DNA from: Treponema sp.
Lineage (GTDB): Bacteria > Spirochaetota > Spirochaetia > Treponematales > Breznakiellaceae
NCBI GenBank assembly: GCA_031257675.1
Contig: JAIROG010000121.1
Coordinates: 1-54,279 of the forward strand
Direction: 5' to 3'
DNA length: 54,279 bases
This document shows positions 42,744 through 51,109 of the stretch, piece after piece. The position numbers were made by a program, and so were the translations under genes. Under the pieces are notes generated by a model, which was not told the DNA's origin, made no database searches, and saw only the letters and a program-made list of their open reading frames with translations. How positions within the stretch are numbered: position 1 is the first letter of the stretch; every line of letters begins with the position of its first letter.

Positions 42744-45700
42744 ATGGTATTGTGTATAGTTAAGGTGAGTAAACATCAAGCGTCCGTAAAAAACGATTCT
42801 ATTATAACCTATCTCAATATTTTTTTCTTTGCCGCTTTGGCGGCGGGAGCCGTGGCGCTGTTCAAACCTGTGGAAACACACCTGCATACGATGCTCGTCG
42901 GGTTCAGGAATGACGCCATGGGTATGGCGGAACGGGCGCTTAATAGAAAAATAGGCTATGGCTCCATGAGAACAACGCTTTTCAACATGCTTGATATACG
43001 AAATGTAACAATAGATGCGAGAAGCGCGGCGCCGGAAGGCGGCGGAGAACCGTTGCTCTCAATTTCCCGCATACGGGTTTCATGGTCGCTCATGGACATT
43101 CTCACCCTGCTGATGCAAAACAAGGCGGATTCCATCGGCAAATCCATTCATGTCGTGCGGATTGACAAGCCGGTGATCAATGTTGATCTTGAAAAAGACG
43201 CGGATATCCTCAAACTGCTTGCGGGGCGGAAGGATGCGCCGTTCGCGTTGAAAGATGCGCTCAACGAGAATGTCGCGTTGCTGATCAACAATGGGACGGT
43301 TCACGCGGCGTTGAGCGCCAGACCGCCGGAAGGCGGCGCGGGAGAAACGTCCGGAGCGGATGCCGGGTCGTTTACTCTTGACGCCTCCGGTTTGTATATT
43401 GACGCGAGGATAAAAAACAACCGGCTTTTCTTTGATGGAAGCTGCAAAGCGGCGGCGACATCATCAAAGATAGACGAGTTGCTCAACCGCCCCCTGCCTG
43501 TTTCCATGTCGTTGGATATTAAGGGATCGAGCGGACTTGACTTTACGGATATTGACGCAGGCGTTACGCTCGCATCTTTTTCAAGCCCCCTTATTGATGT
43601 TGCGCCGTTGCGTTTCAACCTGAGGCGCGATCAGGCGGCGTTGAGCGTCGCAAGCGCAAACGAGCGGTTTCCCTTTGACCTGTCGCTTGAAGGCGATCTT
43701 GCCGCAGGCAATGTTTCAGCGACAGTGATCGCCGAAGATTTTTCGCCGCAAGACCTCGTGTTTCTCAATGGGGAGCTTCAGCCATATCAGAAGTGGCTTG
43801 GCATAACGCTGTCGGGATCGGTTTCTCTTATGATGGAAAACGGCGGAGCGATTCAGTATGCGGGACATCTTTCCGGCGGCGTTCCGGACGATTTGCCCAT
43901 AGGACGCGCTTCTTTTGCCATTGACGGAAGCGGGGACAACAATGCTATATGGTTAAACAACCTGTCGGCGCAAATGGAACAGGGAGCTTTCGGCTTCGGC
44001 GGGCGGATCGGTTTTTCGCCGTTCTCCCCAAACGGAACGCTCGCCGTGTCCGGCTTCACCCTTTCCGGCGCCGCGGACGTGAACACGCGGCTGAACATCA
44101 CGACGCGGGACAGAACGATGCGGCTTTCGGGCGTTTCCGTAGAGCTTGGGAGCGTCTCGCTTGCGTCGCCGTCCGCATCAATTTATATGGGGGACGAGGG
44201 CTTGCGTTGGTCGGCGTCCGTAGATGAGGTGACAAACAGAAATAAACCCGAACCCACTGTGGAGGCGGTCGAAGCGGCGGGCGCTTTGGAAGGACATGGC
44301 GGGACAGACGCTGATGAAGAAGGCGGCGAAGATGCGATTCCCCGGAAGCGCATCCTTGTGGAAGGCGCCTACGATTACAATCCGCAGAACTTGGACGTAA
44401 GCTTGGCAATCAACGGCGCGACCGCAGCCGATGTTGTGGAAATGATCAAGCCATTCATCGCGCCGCCGGATTTGCCCGCTCAGGCGGAGGGCATTGTACA
44501 TGAACTATACATTACAACAGAGCTTTTCGTTACAACGGATTTTACGCACTTATTGTACAATGCGCCTGAAATAAACCTGCGGCGCCGGAATGTTCAGGCG
44601 CATATCTCGCTTGCGGGCACGGAGCGGCGCATTGAGATGAATCAGATCCGCGCGGACTGGGGGGCGGGATCGCTGGACGGACTGCTTTACGCTGATTTTA
44701 TAACCATGAACGCCATTTCTTTTGGAGCTACAGTTTTCTATAAAAACATCAGTTACAGCGTTGAAGGCATGTTCCGCAACGGAAATGAAGCGCGCATTCA
44801 GGGGTCTTACGGGCTTGTCGCGTCCATCGCCTTGAACGGACGCGCATTAACCGGTTCTATCAAGGCGGATGACGTTCCGGTTCCCATAGGACGGGCGGTT
44901 TCTTACGTCAGCCTCAATTCCTCATTCCGGTTTGATTCGCCAGAGTCTTGGACGGCGAATATCCTGTCTTTGAATCTGTCGAATATCGCAACGCCCGCCT
45001 CGCCGTCTTCAACAATACGCTTGTCCGGAACCGCGGATCAGGATCATGCGGATCTGCCCATGATTTCTTTTGACGACGGCTCGACGCTGACGGGAAACGC
45101 TTCTCTGCTGTGGGACAGAGATTTTTCCGATATTTCCGGCGTCATCGCCTTCCAGAACGAAAACGGCGGCGAACAGTACTACGTGGATATTTCGTGCGCC
45201 AATGTTTTTGGAAAAGGCGAGGAAAAACCTAGATACACGGTGTGGCTTACCGGAAGCGGGATGCGGCTCGCCCATTTTCTTGAACAGGACTACAAAATGG
45301 TGGCGTCGGGGAACGCGTACATGGATTGGGAGTCCATTGACGCATTCTCAGCGCGTGTCATGATTGATTCGCTTGACGCGGTGGTGTCCGAGTCCGCGGT
45401 TCATCTTAATGGGGCGGCTATGGCGGACAATGAAAAAATCAGCCTGAGCGGCATACAGGCGAGGTACGGCGGACTGCGGCTCGACATTCCCTCGTTTGCT
45501 GTGGATTTGGACAGCGTACGGTTGCCGCGCATGCTGATTGAGGGGAGCTTTTCTGAAATGGCCATTGACTTGGACTGCGGCATGGAAGCGGAATACGGGC
45601 GGATCGCTTCATGGCTTGACATTCCTCGTGTTATGGATGCGTTCAACGGAAAATTCTTTGTCAATACCGTCCGTTTGGATGTGTTGCAATCAACCGAGCC

Positions 45701-47345
45701 TTTTGACTTTGACTTTTCCCATAAAGACGGGCTTATTTCCTTTTTCGGGGGGCCATCAGGCATGATTCGTTTTCAAATTTCCGACAAGGGCAACTTTTTT
45801 GTGGATATTACGGCGCCGTCTCCGGTACGGGGGACTGTCGCCGGCGCCATTGCCAACGGCGACATCGACGCGTTCACCTCCGATCTGTACGTTGATCTTG
45901 CGGCGTTGTGGCGGCTCCTGCCCCCTCAAAACGATTTTATCGTATCAGGCGGTTTTGTAACGGCTTCCATTGAGATACGCGGGCCCCTTGCGGCGCCGGA
46001 ATTCTTTGGGCAGGCGATAGGCGAGAGCGTGGCGTTACAGGTTCCTCCGTTTTTGAAGCATCCCATTCGTCCGGTTCCCATAACCGTTGACATCACCGGC
46101 GCCGAAATGACATTCGGTCCCATACCCGCAGCCGTAGGACATGGGGCGGGCATGGTTTCCGGGTGGTTCCGGTTTGACCGGTGGATACCCAACGCCTTCA
46201 TCCTGGACATCACGGCTCCCGCTTCCACGCCGATTCCGTTTGCCTTTGACATTATGGGCATTGTCGCGCGCGGCGACGCCGCCGGTACGTTGCGCCTTGC
46301 GCTGGAAGACAACAAGTTCAAAACCAGCGGCGACCTTACGGCGCAGGATACGGTCGTAACCCTCAATTTTGAGGAGCTTGAGAACCAGCCGCTCATGGAT
46401 TTGAACAATCCCGTATCCTTTGTTACGGATATTACGGTGCGCAGCGGGCAAAAACTCGAATTTTTGTGGCCTACGGCGGATTTTCCCATCATACAGGCAA
46501 GCGCGGATTTTGGAGCTTCGCTCAAGATTGAAAACGACACGTCCACCGGCAGCCTCCTGTTGTTGGGCGACATTCCCCTTCGCGCCGGCGAAGTGTTCTA
46601 CTTTGAGCGGAGTTTTTATCTTCAGGAAGGAACGCTGTCCTTTAATGAAAACGAGATACGCTTCGATCCGTATATTTCGGCGCGCGCGGAGGTCAGGGAT
46701 CGTACAGAGAACGGACTCGTCACCATTTCGCTCATCATCGACAAGTCGCCGTTAAGCTCTTTCACCACGAGGCTTGAGTCAAATCCCGCTCTTTCGCAAG
46801 TAGAAATTTTTTCTCTCTTGGGGCAAAATATGACTGGCGCGTCTTCCGAAGATTCAGCCGGCGCAATGCAGAATCTCTTCCTGTCATCAAGCGCGGATAT
46901 ACTCTCGCAATTGTGGATCATACGGAACGCGGAGCGCCGGATACGGGATTGGCTGCATTTGGATATGTTTTCATTTCGCGCGCCCATAGCCCAAAACGTT
47001 TTGTCGATGGTGATTCTTGACTGGAATCAGGGGGCGAAGGCTGACCAGGGCGATTCAACTCAGAGAACGAACGGAGTTGGTAACTATTTTGACAATACAA
47101 CTGTTTTTTTAGGTAAGTATATCAACCCTAATATGTTTGTACAGGGAATGTTTTCGTTGCGGGATGATGTCGGGCGGAATATTAATGGGGCGACGGTCGC
47201 TTTTGATTTGGGTATAGAACTGAAAACCCCCTTGTTCAATATACGGTGGAATTTTGTTCCTACGCTTGATCAGACGATGCTGAACCCAAAAAGTTTATTC
47301 GTGGATGATATGTCTTTTACTTTGACTTGGAGGAAATCTTTTTGA
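42744..47345 (+). CDS. tamB: TamB-family translocation and assembly protein
   Basis: About 1533 residues. An N-terminal membrane anchor (about 15-40, ITYLNIFFFAALAAGAVALF) is followed by a very long periplasmic beta-helix of AsmA/TamB type. The C terminus has the TamB (DUF490) domain, with GEVFYFERSFYLQEGTLSF, LLGQNMTGA and FVPTLDQTMLNPKS. TamB spans the periplasm, helps outer-membrane protein insertion and is implicated in phospholipid transport. ATG 42744 or GTG 42765 are the plausible starts; the frame upstream of them is GH3 relic. The TGA overlaps the bamA start. Residues about 540-570 hold an acidic insert (EGHGGTDADEEGGED). Confidence 0.85.
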   Translation: MVLCIVKVSKHQASVKNDSIITYLNIFFFAALAAGAVALFKPVETHLHTMLVGFRNDAMGMAERALNRKIGYGSMRTTLFNMLDIRNVTIDARSAAPEGGGEPLLSISRIRVSWSLMDILTLLMQNKADSIGKSIHVVRIDKPVINVDLEKDADILKLLAGRKDAPFALKDALNENVALLINNGTVHAALSARPPEGGAGETSGADAGSFTLDASGLYIDARIKNNRLFFDGSCKAAATSSKIDELLNRPLPVSMSLDIKGSSGLDFTDIDAGVTLASFSSPLIDVAPLRFNLRRDQAALSVASANERFPFDLSLEGDLAAGNVSATVIAEDFSPQDLVFLNGELQPYQKWLGITLSGSVSLMMENGGAIQYAGHLSGGVPDDLPIGRASFAIDGSGDNNAIWLNNLSAQMEQGAFGFGGRIGFSPFSPNGTLAVSGFTLSGAADVNTRLNITTRDRTMRLSGVSVELGSVSLASPSASIYMGDEGLRWSASVDEVTNRNKPEPTVEAVEAAGALEGHGGTDADEEGGEDAIPRKRILVEGAYDYNPQNLDVSLAINGATAADVVEMIKPFIAPPDLPAQAEGIVHELYITTELFVTTDFTHLLYNAPEINLRRRNVQAHISLAGTERRIEMNQIRADWGAGSLDGLLYADFITMNAISFGATVFYKNISYSVEGMFRNGNEARIQGSYGLVASIALNGRALTGSIKADDVPVPIGRAVSYVSLNSSFRFDSPESWTANILSLNLSNIATPASPSSTIRLSGTADQDHADLPMISFDDGSTLTGNASLLWDRDFSDISGVIAFQNENGGEQYYVDISCANVFGKGEEKPRYTVWLTGSGMRLAHFLEQDYKMVASGNAYMDWESIDAFSARVMIDSLDAVVSESAVHLNGAAMADNEKISLSGIQARYGGLRLDIPSFAVDLDSVRLPRMLIEGSFSEMAIDLDCGMEAEYGRIASWLDIPRVMDAFNGKFFVNTVRLDVLQSTEPFDFDFSHKDGLISFFGGPSGMIRFQISDKGNFFVDITAPSPVRGTVAGAIANGDIDAFTSDLYVDLAALWRLLPPQNDFIVSGGFVTASIEIRGPLAAPEFFGQAIGESVALQVPPFLKHPIRPVPITVDITGAEMTFGPIPAAVGHGAGMVSGWFRFDRWIPNAFILDITAPASTPIPFAFDIMGIVARGDAAGTLRLALEDNKFKTSGDLTAQDTVVTLNFEELENQPLMDLNNPVSFVTDITVRSGQKLEFLWPTADFPIIQASADFGASLKIENDTSTGSLLLLGDIPLRAGEVFYFERSFYLQEGTLSFNENEIRFDPYISARAEVRDRTENGLVTISLIIDKSPLSSFTTRLESNPALSQVEIFSLLGQNMTGASSEDSAGAMQNLFLSSSADILSQLWIIRNAERRIRDWLHLDMFSFRAPIAQNVLSMVILDWNQGAKADQGDSTQRTNGVGNYFDNTTVFLGKYINPNMFVQGMFSLRDDVGRNINGATVAFDLGIELKTPLFNIRWNFVPTLDQTMLNPKSLFVDDMSFTLTWRKSF

Positions 47346-49849
47346 ATTTTTTTTACTTTTTGAAAAAGCCGCTCATGTGTTTTTGTTTGATGGTTGCGGC
47401 TGTTTCTTTTTGTTGGTCGCAAGGCGCAGAATGGTACCAAGACAAACCCATTAAAGACGTTGTTTTTGTCGGGTTGCGCAATATCTCCGCATCTGATCTT
47501 GACGGCATAACCGCGTATTATAGAGGCAAGCCTTTCACCGATGAACTGTACTACGATCTGATCGGAAACTTGTACGCTTCCGAATTGTTTGATGAAATCA
47601 ATCCCGATTTTATTCCCTATGATAGTGATGCAAGCTCAGTGCGCATCGAATTTACCGTAATTGAACGTCCGACCATCAGCAGAATAGAATTCGCGGGAAA
47701 CAGCAAGGTGCGGCGGGGCGATCTGGCGGCGGCGATTTCTCTTAAAGCGCATGATGTGGCGAATCAAACAAAAATAAAAGCTGCGGAGCAGTCTATTCTC
47801 GACACGTACATCGCAAAGGGATTCCCCAACATCAAGGTGCGCTCCCAGGTCAAGGAGGATAAAAACAACACGGTGATCGTTACGTTCACCATCATTGAAG
47901 GCGAGAAGATAAGCATCGTGGCGTTCCACTTTGAAGGCAACAAGCGGTTTCCCTCCAAGGCGTTGCAAAGCCAACTCGTGTCCAAAACCAGGGGGTTGCT
48001 GAATGACGGGGCGTTCTCCGAGTCGAAATTGCTCGAAGATCGAATGGCAATCATAAAATACTATAGGGATCGCGGGTATATCGAAGTGAAAGTCACTCCC
48101 ACGCCCCTCAGGGAGACGGACGAGAAGGGCGACGTGAATATGAGCGTTACGTTTTCCATTCAAGAAGGCGAGATATACCGTTTCGGCGGCGTCACCTTTG
48201 AAGGCAACGTCATCTTTTCCTCCGAAGAATTATCAAAACTGGTGCGTTCAAAACGGGACGAGATCGTCAATGGAACGCGCCTTGACTCGGATCTTGAGCG
48301 GATACGGGATAAATATTACGAGAATGGGTACATTTTCACCAATATAGATGTGCAAGAACGCAGTGAGAGCGGTTATTTCTCGTATCATATCGTTATTTCA
48401 GAGCGCGGGCGCGCCCACATAGAGCGCATACGGATTCAGGGAAATGAAAAAACCAGAGATAACGTGATCCTGCGCGAGATACCCATGCAAAGCGGCGATG
48501 TGTTTTCCAGAACGAAATTTATGGAAGCCATGCAAAACCTGTACAGCCTCCAGTTTTTTTCAAATGTGGCGCCTGACATGCAACAGGGTAGCAACGAGAA
48601 CCTCATGGAGCTGATCTTCACGGTGGAAGAGCAGAACACCTCAAGCGTCCAACTCGGCCTTACGTTTTCCGGCACGTCAGACCCGAGGACATTCCCCATT
48701 TCCGGTATGCTCAGCTTGAACGACAGAAATCTGTTTGGAAACGGAAACAGCATTGGCCTTGAAATGAACTTTGCCACGGACATACAGAGTTTGGTTCTGA
48801 ACTACACTCAGAATTACCTTTTTAATCTGCCTTTGTCATTAGGCTTTGATATAACCGTATCCCATGCGCTGCGGCAGGCGCCTATTGACAGTCTTCCGCC
48901 GTACTTCAACGGCGACGAAGATGATGCGTATCCTGATGGATTTGATTCCTATGCCGATTACTATAACGCGGGCAAGATTCCGCCTGACGAGTATCTTATG
49001 GATTACGATCAATGGCGGTTTTCCATGGGCGTTTCCACCGGTTACCGCTGGCCCATCATATTGGGAAACTTCGCGTTGGGGCGCTTTGGACTAGGCGGTG
49101 GCATACGCATAGGTTTTGTGTACAACAGTTATGACGCGGAAAAGTATCGTCCCTTTGATCCCACGATACGGAACAGAAACAAGCAGTTGACCCCTTCAAA
49201 TTCCGTCTGGGGAACCATGTCCCTGGACAAGCGGGATATTTTCTATGATCCTACAAAGGGTTTCTATGTGATCGAGAGGCTTGGTTATTACGGCATTCTG
49301 CCCATAGAACCGGAGCATTATATAAAATCGGACACAAAGGCGGAAGTCTTTTTCACGCCAATTGATATTCCGGTTGGCAAAAGCTGGTCGTTTAGGACCA
49401 CATTCGCCTTTCATTCCGGGCTTTCATTTATCTTCCCGGGTTTTACAGACGAAAAGCCTGTGGTTGAAAACGTAAACAAGCTCGCCATTGACGGCATGTT
49501 CAACGCCCGCGGCTGGAACAATGAGTATGCGAATAAAGGCTTCGCTATGTGGGAGAACTGGGCTGAACTGCGCATCCCCGTCATCCCGCAGGTGCTGGCG
49601 TGGGATTTCTTCTTCGACGCCGCTATAGTGCGTCCGGATTGGAAGACATTCTGGGCGGGCGGAAATGAGTTTCTTGAAAGCATGCGGTTCAGTTTCGGCG
49701 GCGGGTTCCGTTTCACCATACCGCAGTTTCCCTTGCGGTTGCTGTTCGCCAAGCGCTTCAGCGTTGACCGCGATGGATCGGTCAAGTGGGTGGGAAAACC
49801 GCAAGATTTTCCGGATGTGGTGCTGTCATTTGCCCTGTCAATGTATTGA
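47342..49849 (+). CDS. bamA: Outer-membrane protein assembly factor BamA
   Basis: 835 residues: signal peptide (cleavage near FCWSQG), five POTRA domains (about 35-430, with VFVGLRNISASDLDG, FEGNKRFPSKAL, FEGNVIFSSEEL and RIQGNEKTRDNVIL) and a C-terminal beta-barrel. It inserts barrel proteins into the outer membrane. The start is TTG 47342 with GGAGG (47329-47333) eight bases upstream; the TTG shares bases with the tamB stop (TTGA), so translation is coupled. The barrel ends in Tyr (VVLSFALSMY) rather than the usual Phe. The barrel contains an acidic loop (GDEDDAYPDGFDSYAD). Confidence 0.95.
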   Translation: MNFFYFLKKPLMCFCLMVAAVSFCWSQGAEWYQDKPIKDVVFVGLRNISASDLDGITAYYRGKPFTDELYYDLIGNLYASELFDEINPDFIPYDSDASSVRIEFTVIERPTISRIEFAGNSKVRRGDLAAAISLKAHDVANQTKIKAAEQSILDTYIAKGFPNIKVRSQVKEDKNNTVIVTFTIIEGEKISIVAFHFEGNKRFPSKALQSQLVSKTRGLLNDGAFSESKLLEDRMAIIKYYRDRGYIEVKVTPTPLRETDEKGDVNMSVTFSIQEGEIYRFGGVTFEGNVIFSSEELSKLVRSKRDEIVNGTRLDSDLERIRDKYYENGYIFTNIDVQERSESGYFSYHIVISERGRAHIERIRIQGNEKTRDNVILREIPMQSGDVFSRTKFMEAMQNLYSLQFFSNVAPDMQQGSNENLMELIFTVEEQNTSSVQLGLTFSGTSDPRTFPISGMLSLNDRNLFGNGNSIGLEMNFATDIQSLVLNYTQNYLFNLPLSLGFDITVSHALRQAPIDSLPPYFNGDEDDAYPDGFDSYADYYNAGKIPPDEYLMDYDQWRFSMGVSTGYRWPIILGNFALGRFGLGGGIRIGFVYNSYDAEKYRPFDPTIRNRNKQLTPSNSVWGTMSLDKRDIFYDPTKGFYVIERLGYYGILPIEPEHYIKSDTKAEVFFTPIDIPVGKSWSFRTTFAFHSGLSFIFPGFTDEKPVVENVNKLAIDGMFNARGWNNEYANKGFAMWENWAELRIPVIPQVLAWDFFFDAAIVRPDWKTFWAGGNEFLESMRFSFGGGFRFTIPQFPLRLLFAKRFSVDRDGSVKWVGKPQDFPDVVLSFALSMY

Positions 49850-49925
49850 CGAGTTGAAATCTTGCATGATGGAAGGCGAGAAAAACTCAAGGCGACTTCA
49901 AGGCGACTTCAAACGGCGCGCAGGC

Positions 49926-49973
49926 GGCGTATTGCAAGCTATAGGGCTATCGCCCTATAGCTTGCAATACGCC
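49926..49973. repeat. Perfect 21-bp inverted repeat after bamA
   Basis: Arms at 49926-49946 and 49953-49973 are fully complementary with a six-base loop (CTATCG). The core is TATTGCAAGCTATAGGG. No T run follows, so it is not a classical terminator. It would make an extremely stable RNA stem 77 bases after the bamA stop. Confidence 0.85.
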
Positions 49974-49998
49974 CATCCGTGTCATCCCCCCAACAAAA

Positions 49999-50270
49999 CT
50001 CTAAAGACAGGCATAATTTTTACGGTTGAAACGTTTGAACCCATTGAACGGCCGCCTGTTCCTCCGACATGATGGAGCGGACGCTGTATTATTGGACGCG
50101 GATGCGTCCGGCATAAAAGAAGGGGAGGGCGGCGGCGGGTTGCCGCGCGTCATAACCATCGACATAGTGAATTTTGATCATATAAAAACGAGAAGTTTCA
50201 CACGGCGTTTCGGTTGCGGGAAAACAGCGCTAAAAAGTGAAGATATTATCGCAGCATTACAAAACAAACC
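49999..50270 (+). pseudogene. Second Rpn-family (PD-(D/E)XK) remnant
   Basis: CTCTAAAGACAGGCATAATT (49999-50018) nearly repeats 748-767, the leader of the first Rpn-like relic. Coding scraps follow: MMERTLYYWTRM (from about 50070) is the family motif that is interrupted by a stop in the first copy. A frameshift gives RVITIDIVNFDHI, and then the tail LKSEDIIAALQN matches LKIEDIIALQN of the first copy. Most of the N-terminal half is deleted. It is an old relic inside the bamA-skp interval. Confidence 0.65.
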
Positions 50271-50549
50271 GTTTATGATCCTCAACCTTTTTGATGTGAA
50301 GAGGCTTAAAAAAAGCGATCTAAACCCCACTTTTCCTCTTACAACTAAGGCGGCTTTTTCAAAATTTCATATTGAAAAAAAATACGTTTGAAGATAGATT
50401 AGATGTAAAGAAAAGGGCGAATTGCTGCGGGCTAGTCCGCTCTTTTTGAAAATTTTTCCAAAACGCGATCCGCCATCGGCGACATACGGTTGGCGATGGC
50501 GGGTCGAAAGCGCTTTGGGAAAAAAAATCAGAAGAAAAGAGGTGCATAC

Positions 50550-51068
50550 ATGAAAAAATGGCTGGCGTCCTTCTTGTTTTTCGCCGCATTTCTGATGCGA
50601 GTGGAAGCGCAACAACTCACCCGTTTTGCCGTAGTTGATATGGAAAAGGTAACCACGGCGTTTTTTAGAGATTCCAAGGCGTATCGGGATTACGAAGATC
50701 AGAAGACCAAGGTTCAAAGGGATTTGGAACAAAAAGCGAAAAATTTTACGGCTTTGAAACAGACGCTGTACGACGCTCAGAACAGAGGGGATACGGAAGA
50801 GGCGTTGCGGCTGAGAAACGAAGTCCTTAGACAGCAGGAGTACTTGCAGGAGTACGAGAGGACGGTTCGCGCTGAGCTTGAGTATCAGAGAACCCAGCTT
50901 ACCCAATCCAACGCCTTTTGGCAACAGGTGAACAACGAAATCCGTTACATCGCCGAAAGCGAAGGCTACACCATGGTGCTGGATATTAAAATGCAGGGAA
51001 TAATCTGGTATAGCGTTTCTGTGGATATTACGCAAAAACTTATTGAAAATCTGCGTTCAAAACGGTAG
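50550..51068 (+). CDS. Skp/OmpH-family periplasmic chaperone
   Basis: 172 residues: signal peptide (MKKWLASFLFFAAFLMRVEA, cleavage before QQLTRF), short beta segment (FAVVDMEKV), long coiled-coil arms (about 45-130) and a closing beta strand region (YTMVLDIKMQGIIWYSVSVD, then ITQKLI). Skp trimers hold unfolded outer-membrane proteins on the way to BamA. ATG 50550, preceded by AGAGG, is chosen over upstream in-frame starts because the signal peptide begins there. It is followed by mutS after 41 bases. The placement after bamA is conserved in Treponema as I recall it. Confidence 0.88.
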   Translation: MKKWLASFLFFAAFLMRVEAQQLTRFAVVDMEKVTTAFFRDSKAYRDYEDQKTKVQRDLEQKAKNFTALKQTLYDAQNRGDTEEALRLRNEVLRQQEYLQEYERTVRAELEYQRTQLTQSNAFWQQVNNEIRYIAESEGYTMVLDIKMQGIIWYSVSVDITQKLIENLRSKR

Positions 51069-51109
51069 CGGGTGTCTCTGATTAGAATCCCTGAAAAAAC
51101 AGGCAAAAA

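Larger units (their letters stand above)
49850..50549. other. Disrupted bamA-skp gap
   Basis: 700 bases without an intact gene. In order: an 11-bp tandem repeat (CAAGGCGACTT at 49888-49898 and 49899-49909), a perfect 21-bp hairpin (49926-49973), an Rpn-like relic (49999-50270), a small GCGG-loop-CCGC hairpin followed by TCTTTTT near 50427-50445, and a near-perfect stem GATCCGCCATCG with CGATGGCGGGTC near 50467-50505. skp probably has its own promoter here, though I cannot place it. Confidence 0.6.
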
